Assembly (NCBI GenBank): GCA_028571885.1
Contig: JAPVVU010000069.1
Location: 1 to 11,055, forward strand
DNA length: 11,055 nt
DNA from: Gammaproteobacteria bacterium
GTDB taxonomy: Bacteria; Pseudomonadota; Gammaproteobacteria; GRL18
Direction: 5' to 3'
The position numbers were made by a program, and so were the translations under genes. How positions within the stretch are numbered: position 1 is the first letter of the stretch; the number at the start of each line of letters is the position of its first letter. Under the pieces are notes generated by a model. The model had not been told where the DNA came from, made no database searches, and worked only from the letters and a program-made list of their open reading frames with translations. Below, piece by piece: positions 3,550 through 10,913 of this stretch.

Positions 3550-4527
3550 CTATAATTGCTTTAATAAGCGCTTTGCCTGCCCAGCTTCAGTCGTTTCAGG
3601 ATAGTTCATGAGAAGCTGATTTAATGTTTGACGAGCCGTTTCTTTATTCCCTAACTCATAAAAACTATAGGCTTTTTTTAATTCTGCTTCTGCTTTTTTT
3701 GGACTCATAGGGTAGAAATCAAGTAATAACTGGTAATCAATAATGGCCTGTTCATAATTCTGCTGTGCATAACTGGATTCTGCAACCCAATATTGAGCAA
3801 TATGTGCATAACTTCCACCAGGATATTTATGTATAAACGCTACAAACGAATCTCTGGCCTTACTATACCTGCGAGCCCTCAGTTCATCATAAGCTTTTTG
3901 ATAGGCCTTTTGTTCCTGTAAGCGCTCCTTTTTGGACATCGGTATTTTTTTATATACGGCTTTCTTCTCCTCGACAGGTTGTTCAACGATTGTCTGACGC
4001 TTGCCATGACTGACCGTGACACCTTCTCTTCCAGCAGTACCATACTTTGCCTGCTCTGAACTGCTCTTATCCAGCACAACAGGCAAGTCTTTTTTTGCAG
4101 GCGCTTTTTTTGCAGGCGAAAGAACAGGCTCTGCTGTTCCAGTTGCTGATTGTTTTTCTTCCGGCTTCACAGTATTCGCCATTTTACTTGTGTCACCACC
4201 TTCCATCTGGCTTAAACGTCGGTTTAAATCAGTATATAATTCTCTCTGCTGTTGTTTAATAAGATGCATTTCATTCGCCTGCTCCTCCAGCAAACTGCGC
4301 AGCTGCTGGTTTTCTTCCTGGAGCTGATTCATACGGTATAGTAATTCCAGCTGTTTTTGTGAACTCGTTAATCGCTCCAGCCGATCCACCCGTACATCTA
4401 AAGGACGTTTTTTATAATCTGTTTCAGATTCAGCAAATGCCGGCATTAAAATACCGGACATAATCAGCAGCAATGGCACACGAAGCAACAACTTTGGAAG
4501 CAAACATTTTGTTACACACACAGTCAT
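3550..4527 (-). CDS. cpoB: CpoB (YbgF), Tol-Pal associated periplasmic protein, 325 aa
   Basis: Coordinates peptidoglycan synthesis with Tol-Pal driven outer-membrane constriction; in E. coli it binds TolA and PBP1B. I chose ATG 4527, with GGA seven bases upstream, over an in-frame TTG at 4539. Residues 1-32 are a signal peptide ending MPAFA; residues about 44-110 form a Gln/Leu/Glu-rich coiled coil (the YbgF trimerisation region); 111-200 is a low-complexity Lys/Pro/Ser linker, longer than in E. coli; 205-325 hold three TPR-like repeats (YQKAYDELRARRYSKARDSF; YWVAESSYAQQNYEQAIIDY; AYSFYELGNKETARQTLNQL). It is the last protein gene of the tol-pal run, 100 bp after pal. That gap contains the palindrome TGAAAATTTTCA (4541-4552) and an ACCTGT/ACAGGT hairpin (4566-4590), so a separate promoter is possible though not clear. 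Confidence 0.93.
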   Translation of the reverse strand: MTVCVTKCLLPKLLLRVPLLLIMSGILMPAFAESETDYKKRPLDVRVDRLERLTSSQKQLELLYRMNQLQEENQQLRSLLEEQANEMHLIKQQQRELYTDLNRRLSQMEGGDTSKMANTVKPEEKQSATGTAEPVLSPAKKAPAKKDLPVVLDKSSSEQAKYGTAGREGVTVSHGKRQTIVEQPVEEKKAVYKKIPMSKKERLQEQKAYQKAYDELRARRYSKARDSFVAFIHKYPGGSYAHIAQYWVAESSYAQQNYEQAIIDYQLLLDFYPMSPKKAEAELKKAYSFYELGNKETARQTLNQLLMNYPETTEAGQAKRLLKQL

Positions 4528-4540
4528 AAACAAGTCCAAA

Positions 4541-4552
4541 TGAAAATTTTCA
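4541..4552. repeat. 12-bp perfect palindrome upstream of cpoB
   Basis: TGAAAATTTTCA, 14 bp before the cpoB start codon. It is AT-rich and may be chance, or a regulator site; it lies where the leader of cpoB would be. Confidence 0.3.
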
Positions 4553-4627
4553 GCAAATATAGCGCACCTGTAATCTATCCTGGAACAGGTAACACTAAAG
4601 ATTTGTAACTATTTTTACTATCAGGGA

Positions 4628-5233
4628 TTAATACAAAATTTCAACACGACGGTTTAATTGCCATGCTGATTCACTGTGATCCAGCGCAACTGGATTTTCT
4701 TCACCATAACTTCTCACTTCAAGTTGCTGCCCCTGAACACCCGATGCAGTTAAAAAATCAGCAACCGCTTTAGCTCTTCGCTCTCCCAGTGACAGATTAT
4801 ATTCCCGAGTGCCGCGTTCATCGGTATGACCTTCAAGAACCAATGTCTGGTTCGGATTAAGCGAGAGATATTCTGCATGAGCATTCAAAGCAGACTGTCC
4901 CTCTGAATTAATCGTTATACTATCGTACTCAAAATAAATCGTACGTACTGAAAGCGGGCTATCAGGATCTGATAATGGATCGCCACTTTGAGACTGACCA
5001 TTAATAGATGTACCATCACTCATACCGGAATCATTATAGCCGCCTGTCTGACCTTCATAGCTTCCATCTCCGGTTCGATCTTCAACAGTTACATCGGCCC
5101 CGCTGTCATCCCCCTCGCTGTCATCACTCGTGGTGGAACAGGCTGTCAAAAAGACGAACGGCGCTATGATCAGGAGAATAGATAATTTTTTTGCTGAATT
5201 GTTTTTAAAAAAAGAGTTTAAAAAAGTGCTCAT
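4628..5233 (-). CDS. pal: Pal, peptidoglycan-associated outer-membrane lipoprotein, 201 aa
   Basis: Anchors the outer membrane to peptidoglycan and binds TolB. A signal sequence with lipobox LTAC puts the lipidated Cys at residue 32; the next residue is Ser, consistent with outer-membrane sorting. Residues 33-95 are an acidic Asp/Gly/Ser linker, longer than in E. coli Pal. Residues 96-201 are an OmpA-C domain: IYFEYDS, then LEGHTDERGTREYN (about 133-146) and LGERRA, which contain the diaminopimelate-contacting Asp and Arg of the family. AGGA lies upstream of the ATG at a rather long spacing. It follows tolB by 19 bp and is clearly in the same operon. Confidence 0.97.
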   Translation of the reverse strand: MSTFLNSFFKNNSAKKLSILLIIAPFVFLTACSTTSDDSEGDDSGADVTVEDRTGDGSYEGQTGGYNDSGMSDGTSINGQSQSGDPLSDPDSPLSVRTIYFEYDSITINSEGQSALNAHAEYLSLNPNQTLVLEGHTDERGTREYNLSLGERRAKAVADFLTASGVQGQQLEVRSYGEENPVALDHSESAWQLNRRVEILY

Positions 5234-5252
5234 AATGTTTAATTCCTATTTT

Positions 5253-6593
5253 TTATCGACTACGATAGGGTGACCAGGCTGGTTCTCTGACATCGCCGCT
5301 CAGTACACGCAAACGCTGTGGAGAATTACTGCCATCAACTGCAATCGCTTCAAGTATACCTCGACCACGCAATTCAGTCGCATACAAAATCATTTTACCA
5401 TTGGGTGAAAATGAAGGTGATTCATCTAATTGAGAATGAGTAAGTACTTGTAGATAACGGGTCGCCAATTCTAAAGTAGCCACTCGAAAGCTTCCCCTTT
5501 CCCGGGTGATGAATACTAATGATTTACCATCTGGAGAAAAGCTTGCCCCGGCATTATAATCGCCTTCATAGGTCAAACGTTTTGGACTGCCGGCTCTTCC
5601 CTGCTGACTAATGGCTATTTGATAGATTTGTGGTTTGCCCGCTCGATCAGAAGTAAATATTAATGATCGACCATCCGGTGACCAGGCAGGTTCTGTATCA
5701 ATACCATAATGATTAGTGATACGCTGCAAGACACCGCTGGCAGTATACATGACATAAATCTCAGAATTACCATCTTTGGACAATGTCATGGCCAGGCGCT
5801 TACCATCAGGCGACCAGACAGGTGCACTATTAATACCTTTAAATTGAGCAATAGTTTTACGCTTACCTGATTTAAGTTCCTGCATGTAAACTATGGAACG
5901 ATTTTTTTCAAAAGAGACATAGGCCAGCCGCTTACCATTAGGTGACCAGGCTGGCGACATAATCGGTTTTCTGGATTTTAGTATTATTTGTTCGTTATAA
6001 CCATCAGAATCGGCAACGGCCAGAGTGAACACACGCTTATCCGCATTGACATCATTATTAACCACAACATAGGCAATCAAAGTATCAAATGCACCCCGGC
6101 TGCGAGTCAGTTCCTGAAAAATTTTGTCGCTGATTTGATGAGCAACCCGGCGAAGATCCTTACGCGTCACATTGTACTGGAATTCCAGACTATTCCTGCC
6201 GGTATAAATATCCAGCATTTTAAATTTTACATCGTAACGTCCCTGGCCAATAGCAACAACCTGACCAATAACCAGATTTTCTGCCTCGGTATTTTTCCAG
6301 CGGGGAAAGTTAATTGCACCATCCATTTTTGGACGCTCCGGCAAGCGATTAAAACTCAGAGGTGAGAAAACGCCGCTGCGGGTCAAATCAGAACTGATAA
6401 CACTGGCTATATCAACAGGTGCTTTACCCGATTGAGACCATGAAAAAGGCACAACAGCAATAGGCGTGGCACTTTTAAAGCCACCTGTAATGTCGACTTC
6501 AAGTAAAGCAAATGCCTGATTAACAAAAAACAGAAGATATAAAAAGAGTAAAGAAAACAGTCTTGTCCGCATATTTAATTTTGTTTGTTGCAT
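5253..6593 (-). CDS. tolB: TolB, periplasmic beta-propeller of the Tol-Pal system, 446 aa
   Basis: Periplasmic protein that binds Pal and is released from it by TolA, letting Pal relocate to division sites. The start ATG 6593 has AGGAAAG nine bases upstream. Signal peptide about residues 1-29 ending in AFA. The N-terminal domain (about 30-170) has the family pattern GGFKSATPIAVVPFSW and ends near AYVVVNNDV. The rest is a six-bladed propeller, visible as repeated motifs: SPAWSPNGKRLAYVS, APVWSPDGKRLAMTLS, EPAWSPDGRSLIFTSD, GASFSPDGKSLVFIT, SPSFSPNGKMILYAT and a final EPAWSPYRSR. Length is close to that of other TolB proteins. The gene starts four bases after the tolA stop, so translation is probably coupled. 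Confidence 0.98.
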   Translation of the reverse strand: MQQTKLNMRTRLFSLLFLYLLFFVNQAFALLEVDITGGFKSATPIAVVPFSWSQSGKAPVDIASVISSDLTRSGVFSPLSFNRLPERPKMDGAINFPRWKNTEAENLVIGQVVAIGQGRYDVKFKMLDIYTGRNSLEFQYNVTRKDLRRVAHQISDKIFQELTRSRGAFDTLIAYVVVNNDVNADKRVFTLAVADSDGYNEQIILKSRKPIMSPAWSPNGKRLAYVSFEKNRSIVYMQELKSGKRKTIAQFKGINSAPVWSPDGKRLAMTLSKDGNSEIYVMYTASGVLQRITNHYGIDTEPAWSPDGRSLIFTSDRAGKPQIYQIAISQQGRAGSPKRLTYEGDYNAGASFSPDGKSLVFITRERGSFRVATLELATRYLQVLTHSQLDESPSFSPNGKMILYATELRGRGILEAIAVDGSNSPQRLRVLSGDVREPAWSPYRSR

Positions 6594-6597
6594 TTAT

Positions 6598-7494
6598 TTA
6601 CTTTCCTGGCTCAAATCGTAATCTCATTACTTCAAATTGTTTAAAAATAACACTATCCGCAGGGACAGGCAATGGAGATGCTCTTCTAACTGCGGTTTCT
6701 ACTGAACGGTCAAAAGATAAGTTACCACTGCTCTCCACAACCTTAACCGAAACAACTTTACCGCTGGGTAATAATACAATGTCTATTTTACATTGCAGAT
6801 TAGTCGGTGCATCCAGAGGCTGACGCCAGTTACGCTCGATTTTTTGTGCAATCATGGCAACATGACGATTAATAATTCCCTTGCTGAGACGTTTTCGTTC
6901 AGCATTCGCACGCTCTTCCTGACGTCTTAACTCAGCCTGATGTTTTTTCTCTTCTTCGGCTTTACGTTTTTGTTCTGCTGCCCGGCGTTTCTTCTCTTCT
7001 TTGATTTCCTGTTCAGCTTTTTTCTGTTCCTCTTTACGCTTTTGTTCTGCTTTCTTACGTTTGGCTTCTGCTGCTTTTTTCTCAGCCTCTTTACGCTTTT
7101 TGTCCTGCTCAGCTTTTTTCTTAGCCTCTTTTTTCTTTTTGGCTGCAGCGGCTTTCTTACGTTTTAATTCTTCGGCCTTTTGCTTTTTTTCTTTTTGACG
7201 ACGCGCCTGCTCTTGTTGTTTTTTCTTTTTTAATGCCTGGGCTTTACGTTCTGCTTCCGCTTTACGCTGTTTTTTAAGACGTTGTTTGGCTTTCTTCTGT
7301 TCTTCTATTTTTTTTATTTCTGCATCATAGGTATTCGCATCAACCGAAGTGACCTGGATAACATCGCCCTGTTCCAAAACAATTTTCTTTGGTTTATCCA
7401 TTTGCCAGTTAAAGAACAAAGCACCAAAAAATATAAAGTGCAGTACTACTGCTACAACAAAAGCTATGCTGTTTTCTCTGATCCAGTCAAACAT
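6598..7494 (-). CDS. tolA: TolA, inner-membrane spanning protein of the Tol-Pal system, 298 aa
   Basis: Transmits proton-motive energy from TolQR to TolB/Pal and CpoB. Domain I: one transmembrane helix, about residues 8-30, with a His at 19 matching the conserved His of the TolA helix that contacts TolQR. Domain II, about 58-205, is a long Lys/Ala/Glu/Gln helical rod of low complexity, shorter than that of E. coli. Domain III, about 206-298, is the TolA-C fold: HVAMIAQKIERNWRQP, then LLPSGKVVSVKVVESSG and SFDRSVETAVRRASPLPVP. tolR ends 25 bp upstream; tolB begins 4 bp downstream. The A/K-rich rod accounts for the T-rich plus strand here. Confidence 0.97.
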   Translation of the reverse strand: MFDWIRENSIAFVVAVVLHFIFFGALFFNWQMDKPKKIVLEQGDVIQVTSVDANTYDAEIKKIEEQKKAKQRLKKQRKAEAERKAQALKKKKQQEQARRQKEKKQKAEELKRKKAAAAKKKKEAKKKAEQDKKRKEAEKKAAEAKRKKAEQKRKEEQKKAEQEIKEEKKRRAAEQKRKAEEEKKHQAELRRQEERANAERKRLSKGIINRHVAMIAQKIERNWRQPLDAPTNLQCKIDIVLLPSGKVVSVKVVESSGNLSFDRSVETAVRRASPLPVPADSVIFKQFEVMRLRFEPGK

Positions 7495-7519
7495 TTTTAA
7501 AAACCATCTTTCACCATCA

Positions 7520-7954
7520 TTACAGCGCCTGATTACTTTCTATGGTTTTAGTCATCAGCCCGACATTGGGAATACCGGCCTGACTCAACAAGGCCAGAAC
7601 ATCCATAATAAAAAGGTAGCGAACATCTTTATCACCAGCAACCAGTACAGAAAGCTTTGGTTTATCCAGCAACTTATTTTTTATCTGTGCAACCAGGTCC
7701 TCACGATTTACCGGTTTCTCTTTTCCCAGGCCTATGGTCAGATAGTATTGACCCTGCAGATCAACTTTTACGATAACCGTCTCTGCTGGTTTGGGATCGA
7801 GTGATTCTGTTTCATCGGCCTGCGGTAGCTCGACTTTAACACCCTGTGTTAATAACGGCGTTGAAATCATAAAGATTACCAGCAAAACCATCATGACATC
7901 AATGTAGGGTACCACATTGATGTCAGCCATGGGTTTGCGGCGCTTTCTCGCCAT
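7520..7954 (-). CDS. tolR: TolR, inner-membrane proton-channel component, 144 aa
   Basis: ExbD/TolR family. The N-terminus MARKRRKPMADINVVPYIDV is followed by one transmembrane helix (about 17-37). Asp19 in YIDVMMVLL matches the protonatable Asp of the family (Asp23 in E. coli). The periplasmic domain (about 45-144) has the usual Gln/Pro/Asp opening and ends near MDVLALLSQAGIPNVGLMTK. The start codon shares one base with the tolQ stop (TAATG), so translation is coupled. Confidence 0.98.
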   Translation of the reverse strand: MARKRRKPMADINVVPYIDVMMVLLVIFMISTPLLTQGVKVELPQADETESLDPKPAETVIVKVDLQGQYYLTIGLGKEKPVNREDLVAQIKNKLLDKPKLSVLVAGDKDVRYLFIMDVLALLSQAGIPNVGLMTKTIESNQAL

Positions 7955-8625
7955 TAGTTATGCACCTGACGGTTTAGCAGATTGTAAAATTCTTCCATAA
8001 AGCCATCATAACGTCCTTCCAGACGTTCAACACTATAGGAAAAACGGTTATAAGCAATCACTGCGGGTATGGCTGCAAACAGGCCCATGGCAGTTGCAAT
8101 CAGAGCTTCGGCAATACCTGGAGCCACCATCGCCATGGTTGCCTGCTCAACCTGTCCCAAAGCTCGAAATGAGTTCATAATTCCCCAGACAGTGCCAAAC
8201 AGGCCGACATAAGGACTGGTTGAACCCACTGTTGCCAGAAAAGGCAGGCCTGATTCTACTCTTTCCACTTCACGATTAAGGGTCACTCGCATAGCCCGTT
8301 GCGCACCTTCCAATACGGCTTCATTGATCATTCCAGGCTGCTTATGTAATTTGGCGTATTCACGAAATCCCGCCTCAAAAATACTGGCCATGCCCTGGGC
8401 ATTTTTACGCTGTGCAAGTGCTTTATATAAATCGACGAGATCAGCACCGGACCAGAAACGGCGCTCAAATAAATTAGCTTCATCTTTGGCTCTTTTTAAC
8501 ACTCTCCATTTCTGGAAAATCATAGTCCAGGCGATAATAGAAACCAGCAGAAGGCTCACCAATACCAGCTGAACCATAACACTGGCCCCACCGACAAGAG
8601 AAAGAATTGACATATCTGTATGCAT
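7954..8625 (-). CDS. tolQ: TolQ, inner-membrane proton-channel component, 223 aa
   Basis: MotA/TolQ/ExbB family; forms the TolQ-TolR channel that uses the proton-motive force to drive TolA. Three transmembrane segments: about 14-38, 130-155 and 165-195. Thr145 (in GLFGTVWGIM) and Thr178 (in ALIATAMGLF) fall exactly where the channel threonines are in E. coli. The start MHTDMSIL matches the E. coli beginning MTDMNIL, supporting ATG 8625. The only Shine-Dalgarno-like element is GGAACAA, about nine bases upstream, and it is the last unit of a tandem repeat at 8631-8687. The start also overlaps the stop of a 9-codon ORF, which suggests unusual control of initiation. Confidence 0.97.
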   Translation of the reverse strand: MHTDMSILSLVGGASVMVQLVLVSLLLVSIIAWTMIFQKWRVLKRAKDEANLFERRFWSGADLVDLYKALAQRKNAQGMASIFEAGFREYAKLHKQPGMINEAVLEGAQRAMRVTLNREVERVESGLPFLATVGSTSPYVGLFGTVWGIMNSFRALGQVEQATMAMVAPGIAEALIATAMGLFAAIPAVIAYNRFSYSVERLEGRYDGFMEEFYNLLNRQVHN

Positions 8626-8654
8626 TAGTCTTGTTCCATAGAGAGTTGTTCCAT
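8625..8654 (-). CDS. Possible 9-codon upstream ORF overlapping tolQ
   Basis: ATG 8654 to TAA 8627-8625 encodes MEQLSMEQD. Its stop and the tolQ start share one base (TAATG), the same arrangement as tolQ/tolR. GGAACA lies nine bases before the ATG. In the same frame an ATG at 8705 would give 26 codons but has no ribosome binding site. It is built entirely from the tandem repeat, so it may be a by-product of the repeat or a real coupling leader. Confidence 0.3.
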   Translation of the reverse strand: MEQLSMEQD

Positions 8655-8687
8655 AAAGAATTGTTCCGTTTGAGAGTTGTTCCGTTT
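8631..8687 (-). repeat. Four tandem 15-16 bp repeats before tolQ
   Basis: On the minus strand the core GGAACAA recurs four times (cores on plus at 8631, 8646, 8661 and 8677; steps 15, 15, 16). Two units begin AAAC and two begin TAT; three continue with CTCTC or TTCTT. The unit nearest tolQ supplies its only Shine-Dalgarno-like sequence. Confidence 0.85.
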
Positions 8688-8716
8688 GCTACAGTGAAAA
8701 TACATTAATTAGGTGG

Positions 8717-8745
8717 AGGTGGAGTTGCTGTTTCTTATTCCACCT
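8717..8745 (-). other. Hairpin across the ybgC stop codon
   Basis: AGGTGGA in the last codons of ybgC pairs with TCCACCT downstream: seven perfect pairs around a 15-base loop. No T run follows, so it is not a typical terminator. The CCACCTCCACC stretch resembles the ribosomal anti-Shine-Dalgarno sequence. Confidence 0.3.
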
Positions 8746-9166
8746 TATCCCAGAGATTTAAAAATTGATCATAAATAAGTTTAGGTAAAGGTACCGGCCT
8801 TTTTTGTTCGACACTCAAACTAACAATTTTCACCGTGCCCTTCGTTAACACCTGCTCATTACCTGCATCATCCTGCCTGACGATAAGCTGCTCAAAAATA
8901 ATGCTGGCCCTGCTCAGTCTTTGAATACTTGTCTTTACCGACAAGGCCTCATTAAACAAGGCTGGTTTTAAATAATTGATGGCTAATGAGTGAACAACAA
9001 ATATGATACCGTATTGATTCACGATATCGTCCTGCTCTAAGTGCAATGATCTGAGCCATTCTGTTCTGGCTCGTTCCATAAAATTCAGATAATTGGAATG
9101 ATAAACCACACCGCCACTGTCAGTGTCTTCATAGTAGACTCTGACAGGCCAGATAAATTCACTCAT
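8735..9166 (-). CDS. ybgC: YbgC, acyl-CoA thioesterase of the hot-dog fold, 143 aa
   Basis: 4-hydroxybenzoyl-CoA thioesterase family; YbgC proteins hydrolyse acyl-CoA esters and are linked to phospholipid metabolism at the membrane. The signature WPVRVYYEDTDSGGVVYHSNYLNFMERARTEWLR fills about residues 7-39 (given here in two halves: WPVRVYYEDTDSGGVVYHSN and YLNFMERARTEWLR). Asp16 matches the catalytic Asp18 of the E. coli protein. The start is ATG 9166: it is where the family begins, and the in-frame upstream extension to 9232 lies inside ruvB. The ATG overlaps the ruvB stop by eight bases (ATGAGTGA), so the two are translationally coupled. It is the usual first gene of the tol-pal operon. 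Confidence 0.95.
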   Translation of the reverse strand: MSEFIWPVRVYYEDTDSGGVVYHSNYLNFMERARTEWLRSLHLEQDDIVNQYGIIFVVHSLAINYLKPALFNEALSVKTSIQRLSRASIIFEQLIVRQDDAGNEQVLTKGTVKIVSLSVEQKRPVPLPKLIYDQFLNLWDKVE

Positions 9167-10187
9167 AGTTTGATTCTTTTTTTTGTAAACCTTTTTGTAA
9201 ACCAAAGTGTAAATAAGCCATATCAGTCGCAACCCTCCCTCTTGGCGTTCGCATAATATAGCCCTGCTGGATTAAAAAGGGTTCCAGAACATCTTCTATG
9301 GTGCCTTTTTCTTCACTGATGGCTGCCGCCAGATTATCAACACCCACTGGACCACCATCAAATTTTTCAATAATACTGAGCATCAGTTTTCGATCCATCA
9401 TATCAAACCCCATGTGATCAACTTCCAGCATATTTAAAGCCCGATCGGCAACATCAATATTAACAATACCATCTGACTTTATTTCTGCATAGTCTCGTAC
9501 ACGTCTTAACAATCTATTGGCAATACGAGGTGTGCCCCGCGATCTTTTGGCAATTTCACTGGCACCATGTGGTTCAATTTGTACATCCATTATATTCGCA
9601 GAGCGACTGACAATATGGGTCAGATCCGCATCAGAATAAAATTCAAGTCGCTGCACAATACCAAAGCGATCACGCAATGGCGAGGTCAACAGCCCGGCCC
9701 GCGTCGTTGCACCAATCAAAGTGAAAGGAGGTAAGTCCAGTTTAATAGAGCGGGCAGCAGGTCCTTCACCAATCATAATATCCAATTGGTTGTCTTCCAT
9801 GGCCGGATACAACACCTCTTCAACGATAGCGCTCAAACGATGAATTTCATCGATAAACAGTACATCGCCTTCTTCTAAATTGGTCAGTAGCGCAGCAAGA
9901 TCACCAGGTCGTTCGAGCACCGGGCCTGATGTCTGACGCAGATTGACCCCCATTTCATTAGCAATAATATGAGAAAGTGTGGTTTTTCCCAAACCTGGCG
10001 GTCCAAAGATCAAAACATGATCCAGCGCTTCATTACGATTTTTAGCCGCAGGAATAAATATTTCCATTTGTTCACAAACAGCAGGCTGCCCAACATAATC
10101 CTTTAATGTTTTAGGACGAATAGCACGATCGAGCCGATCTTCATTTCGTGCTTCTGTTCCAGAAATAATACGTTCACTCTCTAACAT
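9159..10187 (-). CDS. ruvB: RuvB, Holliday-junction branch-migration helicase, 342 aa
   Basis: AAA+ ATPase that forms hexameric rings and pumps DNA through the RuvA-bound junction. Walker A GPPGLGKTT at 62-70, Walker B FIDEIH with Asp113 and Glu114, sensor 1 GATTR at 159-163, and SPLRDRFG with Arg174 at the arginine-finger position of E. coli RuvB. The C-terminal winged-helix region ends IQQGYIMRTPRGRVAT and then a tail. The extreme C-terminus has an in-frame 12-bp tandem duplication (KGLQ twice; plus 9180-9203), next to the overlap with ybgC. An AGG stands eight bases before the ATG. ruvA lies 63 bp upstream. Confidence 0.98.
   Translation of the reverse strand: MLESERIISGTEARNEDRLDRAIRPKTLKDYVGQPAVCEQMEIFIPAAKNRNEALDHVLIFGPPGLGKTTLSHIIANEMGVNLRQTSGPVLERPGDLAALLTNLEEGDVLFIDEIHRLSAIVEEVLYPAMEDNQLDIMIGEGPAARSIKLDLPPFTLIGATTRAGLLTSPLRDRFGIVQRLEFYSDADLTHIVSRSANIMDVQIEPHGASEIAKRSRGTPRIANRLLRRVRDYAEIKSDGIVNIDVADRALNMLEVDHMGFDMMDRKLMLSIIEKFDGGPVGVDNLAAAISEEKGTIEDVLEPFLIQQGYIMRTPRGRVATDMAYLHFGLQKGLQKKESNYE
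9180..9203 (-). repeat. 12-bp in-frame tandem duplication at the ruvB 3' end
   Basis: TTTTTGTAAACC occurs twice on the plus strand (9180-9191, 9192-9203), duplicating four codons just before the ruvB/ybgC overlap. It changes length without breaking the frame. Confidence 0.8.
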
Positions 10188-10250
10188 AAGGAGCCTATCA
10201 TAAAAAGTCTAACATCCTTTATTTACAAGCCTTTAGTCTAAATAAAAAAA

Positions 10251-10865
10251 TTATCTGACGGTATTTTGCAGAGCCTGTTTTATTAAGGATTCGCTGGTTT
10301 GATCCTGTTTATCTAATTTGCTAATCATTTTGCCTGCTTCAACAGGCTTGTATCCTAATGCAATGAGCGCACTGGTGGCCTCTTTTATAATATCCTGTTC
10401 AATATTAAAATTATCTGACGTAGTCGCGGTTTTGTCTCTCCCCTCAACTGTATCATCCTGCCAGTCACTCAAGCGATCTTTCATTTCAACAATCAATCTC
10501 TGAGCTGTTTTCTTACCAATTCCAGGCAAACGAACCAGACCACTTTCATCATTATTTTTTACTACATGGACAAATTCGTTTGCACTGATGCCGGATAAGA
10601 TAGTTAATCCCAATTTTGGTCCAACACCATTCACTTTGATCAAACTTTTAAATAATCGCCTTTCGGGTTCAGTATAAAATCCATAGAGTAATTGAGCATC
10701 TTCACGAACCACCATGTGAATCAGTAAAACAAGCGGTTTATCTAATTCCGGTAAGTTATAAAAAGTACTCATAGGGGCCTGTACTTCATAACCAACACCA
10801 TGAACATCAATCATAAGCAGAGGTGCCTGCTTTTGTATAAGAATACCTGACAATCGTCCTATCAT
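10251..10865 (-). CDS. ruvA: RuvA, Holliday-junction recognition protein, 204 aa
   Basis: Binds four-way junctions as a tetramer and loads RuvB. Domain I, an OB fold, about 1-63, starts MIGRLSGILI; the acidic pin Glu55-Asp56 (in REDAQLLYGF) is at the same positions as in E. coli. Domain II has two helix-hairpin-helix motifs, NGVGPKLGLTIL (79-90) and LPGIGKKTAQRL (113-124). A linker at about 135-155 leads to domain III (about 156-204), which contacts RuvB. AGG lies six bases before the ATG. The 14-base sequence around this start is repeated at codon 32 (10769-10782). ruvC ends 48 bp upstream; ruvB begins 63 bp downstream. Confidence 0.98.
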   Translation of the reverse strand: MIGRLSGILIQKQAPLLMIDVHGVGYEVQAPMSTFYNLPELDKPLVLLIHMVVREDAQLLYGFYTEPERRLFKSLIKVNGVGPKLGLTILSGISANEFVHVVKNNDESGLVRLPGIGKKTAQRLIVEMKDRLSDWQDDTVEGRDKTATTSDNFNIEQDIIKEATSALIALGYKPVEAGKMISKLDKQDQTSESLIKQALQNTVR

Positions 10866-10913
10866 AGGGGCCTGTTGTTAAATTTGTATGTTTGTTGAGC
10901 TTATTAACTTAAT

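Noticed and set aside
4016..4327. Plus-strand ORF of 103 codons opposite cpoB
   Set aside because: Shadow of a clear cpoB coding frame, with no supporting signals.
5270..5960. Repeated GGTGACCAGGCTGG-like DNA in tolB
   Set aside because: Explained by the repeated WSPxG motifs of the beta-propeller.
6940..7198. Plus-strand Phe/Leu/Ser-rich ORFs opposite tolA
   Set aside because: They are the antisense of the Lys/Ala/Glu rod of TolA; no ribosome binding site and extreme composition explained by the real gene.
10247..10420. Direct repeat AAAATTATCTGACG (10247-10260 and 10407-10420)
   Set aside because: One copy spans the ruvA end and the other codes for DNF within ruvA; likely chance in AT-rich DNA.
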